Notes: generated by a model from the letters alone, not told the origin. A DNA stretch of 64,000 bases from Sanderia malayensis (GCA_013076295.1 RQOL01000532.1:2232001-2296000); one strand, 5' to 3'. Shown: positions 34,521-46,341, counted from the first letter of the stretch. Numbers and translations: made by a program.

Positions 34521-36482
34521 CGTTTTCGTGTAGATGAGGAATAAATTTGCGGGGGTCCCAATTACTGGGGGGGGGGTGTAAATTATGAAAATTGTCTGGC
34601 AGTGTATACTTTCCAACTGACGAACAAAGTATTTCTGCCCCAGCTGAGATTCTGCCTTCCATCATTTGCTTGTTTCAAAATAACAAACTCAATTCAAATT
34701 AACCGTTATGAGTATCGAGTGCATAGTTTCCGACACAAAATTGATTTTTTCAACACAAAATCAATTGGTGGGGGTCCTAATAAGAGCGCGGGGTGGCAAA
34801 ATTTTCGAAAATTATTTTGCCGGTGGGCGGCAATAAGGCGCCCAAGAGTACGATCTTTGGAACGTCAAAAGGCTTTCCTTGCTGAAATGCTTGCCCGTTC
34901 TATATTCATGTAAAGTTCAGAAAAAACGTATGACACATAAATTTGTGTGCGAGTGGTGCTTTGTTGCAAGAAAGCTTCGTATGAAAAATTCAATGTAGGA
35001 AAAGCTTTTTTAACCCACATCTGGAAAATGGTGCGGTGTTACAGGCCCTCCCCGTAATCTATTAGCTGCCCCTCTGTGCAAGGAATACGAAGGCATAAAG
35101 TACGGCGGATGTATCATTATTGCTTTTATTACCAGTCTTAAATCTGCAGCTTTTAAGTTGATCTCACTAGCGAAATATTTTTTCAATGTTATATTATTGG
35201 GCATTTTCGCTTAAAATGAAAATAGTGTAAATTTATTGTATTTATTTCACTCGCTTTGGAACATTGGCAGTATAACAAATTCAGTACATTCTTGATGAAG
35301 AGGTTATCTATAGAAATTTGCATCACTGAAAACACATTACTTGTCTTTTCCCCCTACTTTTGAAAAACCTACCCTATAAGAAACTTGGATCAGCACTTAA
35401 TTTGGTTTCTTAATTTGGCAATAGTAGTGTTTTGGTACACAAAGTTTCAGTTGTTTCTCATTTTCGAGGTATAAAATTCCGTATTGTCTTCAAGTTCAGC
35501 ATTGTTTTGTTCCATAGATAAAAACTCATTGCGTTATGGAATCGAAATCAGCAAGTTCAGTCCTTTCTCAACCGAAATTCATAAAATTTTTGATGTTTTC
35601 TGAAATATGCCCGAGTGGCGTCCCCAAGGGGTCGGATTGATGTGGACATGTCCACTTCAGTTTTCCCAGGGGCCATTTTATAATTTCTCGAATTTCGTTG
35701 AAGAAACTTTGGGGGGAGGTGATATTCATTCACTTTGAACATTAGGTGTTGCGTGCAGCTTTGGTTGTTCAAGAAGCGGAAAATTACAGCTAAGTTTCGC
35801 ATCACAACAAAGTAACGAGATTCGAAGAAAAAAGCAAGCACATACTATTCTGCAAAGCTGACAGAAGACAACTTGGGGAAAATCAAGCAGCTTGCATATG
35901 GGCGTGGGCGCAAAACATATTTTTTTCGGGCAGACAAAGCCCCTGCATGCCGTGCATAAACTAAAAATACGATAAATACAGTAAATGGTTGTGTGCAAAA
36001 TATTGCGTTGCGTGGTGTCAAAAGGATGTGCAATGTCAGAGGAGAGTAAAATTATTTTCATATTACCGAGATCGAAATATGAGCAATTGCCAAATGCATA
36101 AAAGCTTGTATGTTGGTCAAGGTATTTGAGGATTAAAATTGTGTTCTTTCTGGCAAAACAGACTTCTCAGTGCAAGCGCAAATAATGGCCCCTGCTTGTA
36201 GACCATACTTATATGCGTATCCAAGAAGTGTGCGTTCATTAGCAGAATTTAATCGGGGCCGTAATGCTCCGATTAAACGCGCCCCTTCTTTTAAATGCAC
36301 TCCTCGCATAAAGGCCCCTATTTAAAAATTTTGTCCAATAATTTCCTTCTATTAAACGCCCATTCGAATAGACACCCCTTTGTAGAGGGGCATATATATG
36401 AAGCACACAGAACCGAAGCTGGTCCTTCTATTAACATCATCGAGGAAGACGATATTGATGATGACTAGATAACTACTAGATA

Positions 36483-37073
36483 CAGTGGAATCCCGCTATA
36501 ACGAACCCCGTCTATTACGAACTAAAACTCCGGTCCCTTGGATTCTGGGAAGTAAATCCTACTGTAAATACTCCCTGTATAACGAACCCTGGATATAACG
36601 AACTTTCGTTATTACGTACCAAACTTTCTATCCCCTGACCACAAATGCCCTCGATACAACGAATTTTTGAGAAAAATTATGTAGTTAAAATTGTGATCAA
36701 ATTTGCACAAAATAGGTTCTTCCATTGAAATGGATGACCAGCTAACATTTCAGCTTTTTGTTGCTATATTTTTACTGTTGGAAACAAATAGGCAACGAAG
36801 GTACCGAAGATTTTTCTTGAATTTGTATATTTCCCAATTGCTTCGTAATACTATACTTCGCAATACAATAACTGTTGTCATCCAATAAGCTGTTTTTTGG
36901 AACAACATAGTGTGCCACATAAGCGTGAATACTTGAGGGGGGTCCAATAGACATTCTGGCCCATTTGTGTTTCGAATTCTTCATGAAAATTTTTCCGTTC
37001 TGTGGAACGAATTCCCGCTATTGCGAACTATTTTCTAAGTCCATACAGAGTTCGTTATAGCTGGATTCCACTG
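36483..37073. mobile_element. Pogo-like element of 591 bp
   Basis: Ends CAGTGGAATCCCGCTATAAC and its near-perfect reverse complement (ATAGCTGGATTCCACTG), flanked by TA. Subterminal words tataacgaac and ggatataacgaac recur. No transposase frame. It is nested inside the palindromic composite element. Confidence 0.88.
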
Positions 37074-37505
37074 TATTTAGATGTTTTTTAAAGTTATACT
37101 TCTGGAACCAGACTCTTTTAGTTGTGACTCAGAGTTTCACGCTAAGTGCGATCATCATTAAATATTTATTAATAAACGCCCCCTCTTTTAAACGCCTCCT
37201 CGAATAGAAGCCCCCTAAGATATTAAAAAAATTAATAATCGAAGCATTAAGGTATGAATAAAAGTGAATAATTGTGAAATGTTTCCGGCAAGTATTTATG
37301 CATACATTGGTACACGATACCCAAAAGGCTTCGACCTTTTATACAATAAAAAAAACTTAAATTTTGAGTGGTACCTCATATAAACCCTCGTTTAATGTTC
37401 TAATCAGCAGCAATCGTCAAGTAAATTCCCATAGTAATATGAAGATTCAATGTTGATAAATTACACTTTTGCCCCTCTTTTTCGTTTTTGTTCCAAGAGG
37501 CAGTT

Positions 37506-37791
37506 CTTGCTGGACGAGTAAAACCTATACTCTTACTGGACGAGTAAAGCCTATACTCTTGCTGGATGAGTAAAACCTATACTCTTGCTGGACGAGTAAA
37601 ACCTATACTCTTGCTAGATGCGTAAAACCTATACTCTTGCTGGATGAGTAAAGCCTATACTCTTGCTGGACGAGTAAAACCTATACTCTTGCGGGATGAG
37701 TAAAACCTATACTCTTGCTGGACGAGTAAAACCTATACTCTTGCTGGACGAGTAAAACCTATACTCTTGCGGGATGCGTAGAACCTATACT
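37506..37791. repeat. 26-bp tandem array, right (inverted to the left array)
   Basis: Eleven copies of the reverse complement of the left array unit (gtaaaacctatactcttgct plus ggacga). Minor variants (aagcc, gatgcgt, gcgggatg) also occur in the left array. Confidence 0.93.
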
Positions 37792-39050
37792 TTAATATAA
37801 TATATTAGTCTGACCATTTTAAAGTTGGTTCTTGTACAAGTTGTTGTTGTATGTATTCAAAACCTTGCTGTACTTTTAGCGTGGCACCAAAGTACGTCAC
37901 GTAATAAGTCAAAAGTATTCGTAGCTATCTTGGGTCTAGGTGAACAGTTTGTAAACAGAGTTTGCGATTTTTTGAAATGAGCAACGAAGACAAATTTTGT
38001 CTTAGAGGGTGAACGAGAGGATTAAAGATATTCACAAGGGCATTTTATTTCACCAAAGTCAGGACATAATACTGCAAATAGTTTATGTTAACCAGCAAGA
38101 AGACAAAAAATGTATTATTACAACAAGTAAAAACGTTTTTGTACATCCTATATTCGAGTGGCTACGGTGCTCTTTACTCATTTACTGTACTGTGGGCTTG
38201 GGCATGGTGCCGTCAACATGCCTACACCATTTCCTGCCTTGACCACGTGATATCACATTACATCATCTGCAACCTATACTGGGGCTGCGAGAACCTATAC
38301 TGGGGCAACCTATACTGGGGCGATCGCATTCACGGTCGCTCTGCATGTGTGGAGCCGGAGCGGGACATGAAGGAGAAGGACAGGATCAACAACTTAGCGT
38401 GGAAACATCCAGACAAAGTTAAAAAAATAAAGCAAATTTTAGTTCAAAAATAGGATAAAAATCATATTTTTATTGTATTGTGTTGATTTTATTTTCATTT
38501 TACTTTATATATTTTTACAAAATGGGTTTCTCTTTGAATTTTTCAATTGTCTTCATATCATTTGATAGATTGGCCTAAATCCTAAAAAAGTCTGCTGCTC
38601 TGTTCTTTCTTGCTAGATTTTTGTCATTCTTGCTTCAGATCAATATAAAAATAGATTATTTTGTTCACCACCCCGATACGTTGTTATTTGTATGAGGGGA
38701 AATCAGAAAACTAAGAAACAATTTTGGCCTACGAAAAAAGTCAAGAGATTTTTAAGTAGACTTACAAATTTACAAAATGTAGGCATTTGCAATATTTGGC
38801 AAACATTCCAATACCATAGACAGGCTTCCACATGACATACTTATTTAGAAACTGGTAAAAACTTTTGAATTTACTTTTCGAATCACGCTAGAAGCTTTGA
38901 ATTTAAACTTTAGGTCAGCCCATCCAGACATGGCCGTGCTTTGAATATTTACACAACTTCTATTCTAAACACCGTCAACGAGATGGCAAAGTGTCAACAT
39001 CCCTTTGACCGGAACAAGAGGAGTTACCAGCACTTTTTCCTATTCTATCT

Positions 39051-39091
39051 CCACTAGGAAGGCTGGCGCGCTTCGCGCGCCACCTCCCTAG
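39051..39091 (+). mobile_element. Helitron-type 3' end
   Basis: A perfect 7-bp stem GGCGCGC/GCGCGCC with a TTC loop (39065-39081) is followed after 6 bases by CTAG (39088-39091) and then T. A GC-rich hairpin just before a terminal CTRR with a T after it is the textbook Helitron 3' terminus. The 5' TC end could not be assigned, so the extent is unknown. Confidence 0.65.
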
Positions 39092-40262
39092 TGTTTTGGC
39101 CTTCGATGTGAGTGGAACAGCGGTCTTGAACAAAAGTGGGGTGGGTTTCTGTTGTTTTGGCCTTCGATGTGAGTGGAACAGCGATCTTCAACAAAAGGGG
39201 GGTGGGTTTCTGATGCTTTGGCCTTCGATCTGAGTGGAACAGCGATCTTCAACAAAAGTGGGGTGGGTTTACTGTTGTTTTGGCCTTCGATGTGAGTGGG
39301 ACAATGATCTTCAACAAAAGTGGGGTGGATTTCTATTGTTTTGGCCTTCGATGTGAGTGGGACAGTGATCTTGAAGAAAAGTGTGGTGGATTTCTATTGT
39401 TTTGGCCTTCGATGTGAGTGAGACAGTGATCTTCAACAAAAGTGGGGTGGGTTTACTGTTGTTTTGGCCTTCGATGTGAGTAGGACAGTGATCTTGAAGA
39501 AAAGTGGGGTGGAGTTCTATTGTTTTGGCCTTCGATGTGAGTGGGACAATGATCTTCAACAAAAGTGGGGTGGATTTCTATTGTTTTGGCCTTCAATCTG
39601 AGTGGAACAGCGATCTTGAACAAAAGTGGGGTGGGTTTCTGTTATTTTGGTTTTCGATGTGAGTGGAACAGCGATCTTCAACAAAAGTGGGGTGGGTTTC
39701 TGATGCTTTGGCCTTCGATCTGAGTGGAACAGCGATCTTCAACAAAAGGGGGGTGGGTTTCTGATGTTTTGGCTTTCGATGTGAGTGGGACAGTGATCTT
39801 GAAGAAAAGTGTGGTGGATATCTATTGTTTTGGCCTTCGATGTGAGTGGGACAGTGATCGTGAAGAAAGGTGGGGTGGATTTCTATTGTTTTGGCCTTCG
39901 ATGTGAGTGGGACAATGATCTTCAACAAACGTGGGGTGGATTTCTATTGTTTTGGCCTTCGATGTGAGTGGGACAGTGATCTTGAAGAAAAGTGTGGTGG
40001 ATTTCTATTGTTTTGGCCTTCGATGTGAGTGAGACAGTGATCTTCAACAAAAGTGGGGTGGGTTTACTGTTGTTTTGGCCTTCGATGTGAGTGGGACAGT
40101 GATCTTGAAGAAAAGTGGGGTGGATTTCTATTGTTTTGGCCTTCGATGTGAATGGGACAATGATCTTCAACAAAAGTGGGGTGGATTTCTATTGTTTTGG
40201 CCTTCGATGTGAGTGGGACAGTGATCTTCAACAAAAGTGGAGTGGGTTTGGATGCGAGTGGA
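39092..40262. repeat. Satellite of about 61-bp monomers
   Basis: About 19 tandem copies of a unit with ttttggccttcgatgtgagt, gatcttcaacaaaagtgggg and tgggtttct. The array starts immediately after the CTAG of the Helitron-type end. A block of about ten monomers starting near 39301 recurs about 611 bases later. Open frames on both strands are repeat artefacts. Confidence 0.95.
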
Positions 40263-40264
40263 AA

Positions 40265-40900
40265 AGCGATCGGGTGAAGAGGAACTCTCTCTCCGATGTT
40301 TTCGATGTTTTAACATATATTGTCTCAGATCGGCTCTCTGTAGAATTATTGCTATTTAATTATTACTGGAAAGATATTGACAACAAAATCATAACTTGCA
40401 ATTGCATTCCTCCCCGGCCCATTTTGTGATTGTTTGCCAACAGGAAGCTATTGTTACGTAGATGAACAGCTGTCAGTTCAGCTTTTTGCAGTTATTTTCT
40501 GGCTGTGTGCTGATTAGCGAGTAACAGCAGGCTGATCGAAGTGCCTAGAACAGCGACGCATGCGAAGGGACACGACTGAAGGGGGAGTGCGAGAACAATT
40601 ACGTAGTGGCCTCGTTATGGTGTTAAGTTGTTGTAAAAGTAAAGCATGTCCACCCGAATTTGTACCAGAAACTGTATGAAGTTGGGACGAAATCAAGCTG
40701 TTGTAATTATATCTTTAATTGATAATGTCAATGACTTTGACTACTTAGTGGGGTAATTCCCCAGGAGAGGGTGTATATAGGGGGTGCTTGCTCCACTTAT
40801 AGATGGTTCAAGTTGGAGAGGAATCACGGACACGTATCTTGTTATTGGATATCGTCTAGGGAATCCGGTCAGTTATATGGTTGCAGCTTTAAAATTATAA
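40265..40900. other. Non-coding stretch with a TATA-like word
   Basis: No gene is identifiable. The palindrome ggggtaattcccc near 40750 is followed by gtgtatatagggggtgcttg, which could be a core promoter, but no matching open frame with an ATG follows closely. Confidence 0.3.
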
Positions 40901-41126
40901 TAGATTGATGGAATATTCAGAAGTACATGACAGTCGTTTGTGTGAAGCTTGAAGAGATTACAGTCAACGGAAACTAACGCTGCAAAGAGGAACAAAATGC
41001 TAAAGTCACGGATTAGATTGATGGAATATTCAGAAGTACATGACAGTCGTTTGTGTGAAGCTTGAAGAGATTACAGTCAACGGAAACTAACGCTGCAAAG
41101 AGGAACAAAATGCTAAAGTCACGGAT
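40901..41126. repeat. 113-bp direct tandem duplication
   Basis: The sequence starting tagattgatggaatattcag at 40901 and ending aaagtcacggat recurs from 41014 with no difference that I noticed. The second copy runs on into an open frame (to 41409) with a basic, helix-like start and no recognisable domain. Confidence 0.92.
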
Positions 41127-41936
41127 ACAGCAGAGGCATCGTGATATTTATTTGAAAAGTCCAACTGGCTTTCGTTTCTCTGATGTTCTTTTCACTCCAA
41201 CAACTCTTCTGATTTTCATGGGACATTGCAAAACATTGCATCATCAGAACCATGTATTTTGCACGAACTATTCCAGTGAAGAGAGATGCAATCTCAGAAC
41301 AAAGGACACCATTCTACTTCCTGTTGGCGAAAAACGACAACATGGGCCCGTTCCAGATTCCGGACTCGGTGTTTTAAAGATAGCCCGTCTCCGATGTTGG
41401 AATGACTAATACCAAAATATATCAAATTTCAAATAGTGACGTAAATCCTGACTCAAGGGCAGAACGGCTTTCGCTGGAAACAACATTTAGAGATGAGATC
41501 TCAGTAGTTTAGTTTAACTTGGGCACATCTTTGGAAGTAATTGGAACATCGAAAAGCGAAAAACACCGAGCTGCTGGGCGAGCTCCATGCTAACGTTATA
41601 TGGAATTTTCGAAATGAATTTATGAATAATTGCGGAGAAAACCACTCGAGAATCGAGGTGGAAATTTGCTTCCTGTGGCAAGTGAGCCCGATTCTTTTGT
41701 AAAAAACAATAGACTTCCTGGGAAAGTTTTCGATTCAGAAAAAGCTGAATATCTCGAAAACGAAAGAGAAATTCACGAAAAGCAATCCTCATTTTACTTC
41801 CCAAGGATACGTGGAGCAGATCGGTGCGTCTTTCGCGACGCTAGACCGAAAACCGTAGAAGGAGTTCAGTGACAACGGAGGGCGAGTTTTCTTTTGTTTA
41901 GAGCACCTCACGTGACATCACGTTTTATATATTAGT

Positions 41937-44100
41937 GACCATCCTGCAGCGGCGGACACGTTAAGCAATCCGTTCTAATTAAAGTTGATTAAGTTGCGAT
42001 AAGATCAGTGTTCGTCGGACACGCAAAGCAATGGAACTTTATTTGAAATAATTGAAATGCTCCATTCCCCGACCACATGGTCCATGGAAGCCGTGAGTTC
42101 CGATTTTGATTCCAAGGTTGTTCCAGGTCCATGTTTTCTCTGATGATTTAACTTGAAACCATTCAAATCTTTAAAGTTGTATCCATTCCCCCATAGCATA
42201 GCATGGTCCATGGAATCCCCGATCCCGACTTCCATTCCAAGGTTGTTCTGGGTCCATGTTTTCTCGCATGATTTAATTTGAAATGATTCTGATCCTCATA
42301 TTTCCATCCTTTTCCCCACGGAAGCCCCGAGGTCTGATTCCATCCCAAGATTGTTCCAGGTCCATTTTTTCCACGATGCAAATGTTCGTGCACTTCTGAG
42401 CGTGGCAGAAATGTCTCGATTTAAACCGAACAGAGAGAAGCATTGCGATCGAATAGTATAGTATATCATAATTGGATCCATTTAATTCGAAATTTCGATT
42501 GGAGAATGTACAATATTAAAAATACAACTCAAATTCGTAAAAACATATTTACGACTACAGGAATCCATGCAAATGAAAATTTTAGAGGGGCACCAAAGTG
42601 AAATGCTTCTGAACACGCATTCGAAAATTCGTGATATAAAAGGGTTTTAAATACAGGAGATCATGAAAGTTCTCAATCGATTCACTCACATGTGACACGC
42701 CAAATCGACGACTTTCGTGTTTTGAATTGCAGGTCAGTGAATCCATGTGAAGTGGGATTTGCCATGCTTCTCCGCACGCCCTGCTTGAATGCAATACGAA
42801 AATAGCTGTTTTCGAGTCTGGCGAGTTAGAATTTAACATCCAAATCTGCAAAAATCGAATTAGAAGTTTAGTATTGATCGATCAGAGCTGTTTCAAACAA
42901 ATCAGAGTGAATTTATAGAGAATATGAGTAAAATTTTGAAAATTTATTGCACGGCTGGGATGTATTTTAAAAGCGAGTTGTTGATCACGGCATCTGAGGT
43001 GAATAAATCAGTACAACGGAGGGGAAAATATAGAAAAAATTTAGCCACTTACCAGTGAAGTTCTTTGGGAAACAGTTGTGAGTAGCAAGCTTGAAGTAAA
43101 ATTCCAGTTGATTGCAAGGAAGGGCAGAATAGCTTTTTAGACAACTGCGTGTGCTTTGAATGGCTTCGTTTCAGTGAAATCACGAAACTGCCGTCTCCGA
43201 AATTCGTTCTTTAGATCGTCGCATCCAGACCTGTTATTATAAAAGCAGAAATTGATCATTCATCGTTTTAGTATTCAATTTAGTACGCAAAAGATTTGTA
43301 AAGGAAAGAATTATTTAGAATTTCAGGGCGCCTGAAAATTTCTATAAACAACGGATCAGAATAAATCGGAAACAAAATAAAAAGAATACAGGAGTTTAGT
43401 AGAGGCAAATAGAAACAACTTAGGCACTTACCGGGGAAATCCGGAGAAGCTTTTAGTTGGAAATGTCGAGTAAAACGGCAGCAAAAATAAAACGCAGCCA
43501 CAAAACGAAACAATTTCATTCGGTTTGTCCCGTCCCAAATTCGAAAATGGACATCCACTGCACGTTCGCTCAAGGAAGGAAGGAACTTCCTCGTCAATCA
43601 AAGTCTCAGTAACAAAACGGGCTGTCGGATTAGTGTCAAACGCAACAGGGATTCATTGTTTCGAAAACGGTAAACAACGCACGATCGACCTTTCCAGAAG
43701 CATGACATCATCCAGACGTAATAATAGTCAGGGGGTCACTGATCACAAAATGTTTTGTTCGACTGAGAGCTTTAGTGCGTGTCAAAGCTCGGGTCACGTC
43801 CCCCTCGCACTCAAAACAAAAGCCTTGGCACGGCAGCATCTGACAAAGTGCACAAAGCAGACTTGAAACGAAAACAAAGGGCGGAAGAATTTTCTAAGTA
43901 GAAAATTGGAAATATCTCGAAAAATACAGCGAATTTTTAGCTGAAACAGAGCGGCTACATCGAAGGAGGCGAAGGGGAATAAATCGAAGCGTTTTCGAAA
44001 AAGAACAGGCAAAACACGAAAGGTCGAGCCGTGGGACAACACCCGTACCGGGTGGTCTTTGACCGGACGCTTCCGTGCCGCTCAGATATTATATAAGGTA
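41937..44100. repeat. 2164-bp tandem duplication, unit 1
   Basis: Begins gaccatcctgcagcggcgg and ends ctcagatattatataaggta. It is repeated almost exactly by 44101-46264. Inside it, on the minus strand, lies a 108-125-bp sub-repeat (about 42050-42370) with ggtccatgttttctc words, two strong donor sites (reverse complement of cacttaccgggg near 43427 and cacttaccag near 43049) and an acceptor (tttttgcag) before an open frame at 42848-42582. No known protein is recognised. Confidence 0.95.
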
Positions 44101-46264
44101 GACCATCCTGCAGCGGCGGACACGTTAAGCAATCCGTTCTAATTAAAGTTGATTAAGTTGCGATAAGATCAGTGTTCGTCGGACACGCAAAGCAATGGAA
44201 CTTTATTTGAAATAATTGAAATGCTCCATTCCCCGACCACATGGTCCATGGAAGCCGTGAGTTCCGATTTTGATTCCAAGGTTGTTCCAGGTCCATGTTT
44301 TCTCTGATGATTTAACTTGAAACCATTCAAATCTTTAAAGTTGTATCCATTCCCCCATAGCATAGCATGGTCCATGGAATCCCCGATCCCGACTTCCATT
44401 CCAAGGTTGTTCTGGGTCCATGTTTTCTCGCATGATTTAATTTGAAATGATTCTGATCCTCATATTTCCATCCTTTTCCCCACGGAAGCCCCGAGGTCTG
44501 ATTCCATCCCAAGATTGTTCCAGGTCCATTTTTTCCACGATGCAAATGTTCGTGCACTTCTGAGCGTGGCAGAAATGTCTCGATTTAAACCGAACAGAGA
44601 GAAGCATTGCGATCGAATAGTATAGTATATCATAATTGGATCCATTTAATTCGAAATTTCGATTGGAGAATGTACAATATTAAAAATACAACTCAAATTC
44701 GTAAAAACATATTTACGACTACAGGAATCCATGCAAATGAAAATTTTAGAGGGGCACCAAAGTGAAATGCTTCTGAACACGCATTCGAAAATTCGTGATA
44801 TAAAAGGGTTTTAAATACAGGAGATCATGAAAGTTCTCAATCGATTCACTCACATGTGACACGCCAAATCGACGACTTTCGTGTTTTGAATTGCAGGTCA
44901 GTGAATCCATGTGAAGTGGGATTTGCCATGCTTCTCCGCACGCCCTGCTTGAATGCAATACGAAATAGCTGTTTTCGAGTCTGGCGAGTTAGAATTTAAC
45001 ATCCAAATCTGCAAAAATCGAATTAGAAGTTTAGTATTGATCGATCAGAGCTGTTTCAAACAAATCAGAGTGAATTTATAGAGAATATGAGTAAAATTTT
45101 GAAAATTTATTGCACGGCTGGGATGTATTTTAAAAGCGAGTTGTTGATCACGGCATCTGAGGTGAATAAATCAGTACAACGGAGGGGAAAATATAGAAAA
45201 AATTTAGCCACTTACCAGTGAAGTTCTTTGGGAAACAGTTGTGAGTAGCAAGCTTGAAGTAAAATTCCAGTTGATTGCAAGGAAGGGCAGAATAGCTTTT
45301 TAGACAACTGCGTGTGCTTTGAATGGCTTCGTTTCAGTGAAATCACGAAACTGCCGTCTCCGAAATTCGTTCTTTAGATCGTCGCATCCAGACCTGTTAT
45401 TATAAAAGCAGAAATTGATCATTCATCGTTTTAGTATTCAATTTAGTACGCAAAAGATTTGTAAAGGAAAGAATTATTTAGAATTTCAGGGCGCCTGAAA
45501 ATTTCTATAAACAACGGATCAGAATAAATCGGAAACAAAATAAAAAGAATACAGGAGTTTAGTAGAGGCAAATAGAAACAACTTAGGCACTTACCGGGGA
45601 AATCCGGAGAAGCTTTTAGTTGGAAATGTCGAGTAAAACGGCAGCAAAAATAAAACGCAGCCACAAAACGAAACAATTTCATTCGGTTTGTCCCGTCCCA
45701 AATTCGAAAATGGACATCCACTGCACGTTCGCTCAAGGAAGGAAGGAACTTCCTCGTCAATCAAAGTCTCAGTAACAAAACGGGCTGTCGGATTAGTGTC
45801 AAACGCAACAGGGATTCATTGTTTCGAAAACGGTAAACAACGCACGATCGACCTTTCCAGAAGCATGACATCATCCAGACGTAATAATAGTCAGGGGGGT
45901 CACTGATCACAAAATGTTTTGTTCGACTGAGAGCTTTAGTGCGTGTCAAAGCTCGGGTCACGTCCCCCTCGCACTCAAAACAAAAGCCTTGGCACGGCAG
46001 CATCTGACAAAGTGCACAAAGCAGACTTGAAACGAAAACAAAGGGCGGAAGAATTTTCTAAGTAGAAAATTGGAAATATCTCGAAAAATACAGCGAATTT
46101 TTAGCTGAAACAGAGCGGCTACATCGAAGGAGGCGAAGGGGAATAAATCGAAGCGTTTTCGAAAAAGAACAGGCAAAACACGAAAGGTCGAGCCGTGGGA
46201 CAACACCCGTACCGGGTGGTCTTTGACCGGACGCTTCCGTGCCGCTCAGATATTATATAAGGTA
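44101..46264. repeat. 2164-bp tandem duplication, unit 2
   Basis: Second unit of the duplication. I noticed only two single-base length differences from unit 1: an A run (gaaaatag against gaaatag, near 44963) and a G run (caggggg against cagggggg, near 45897). The first breaks the open frame seen in unit 1, which argues against a conserved protein there. It ends next to unique sequence at 46265. Confidence 0.95.
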
Positions 46265-46341
46265 GATGATATTAAGAGACACTGCGCTTTCTATTTCACA
46301 ATGCATATTGACTGCGCTGGAGCTTATAATTTGGACCTTGT

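Larger units (their letters stand above)
33427..38328. mobile_element. Palindromic foldback-like composite element
   Basis: The outer arms 33427-33528 and 38227-38328 are reverse complements over 102 bp with about three mismatches; each has three copies of CCCCAGTATAGGTT. Inside them lie mirrored arrays of 26-bp repeats (34185-34427 and about 37506-37791) that also carry AGTATAGG. The centre holds a broken CCGTATTTCC MITE, other gccc-rich MITE pieces and a pogo-like element. No transposase frame is seen, so the element is non-autonomous. The architecture, with subterminal repeats inside inverted arms, recalls Foldback/Galileo elements, but I cannot name a family and do not see a clear target duplication. 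Confidence 0.7.

Noticed and set aside
34185..37791. Regular 26-bp repeats as a CRISPR array
   Set aside because: The units are directly adjacent with no spacers, the DNA is animal, and the two arrays mirror each other, which fits transposon arms.
39311..40429. Open frames on both strands of the 61-bp satellite
   Set aside because: They are repeat artefacts with the same phrase in each monomer and no start or splice context.
41514..46206. Several 60-105-codon frames in the 2164-bp units
   Set aside because: None has a domain, and one is broken by a single-base difference between two otherwise nearly identical copies.
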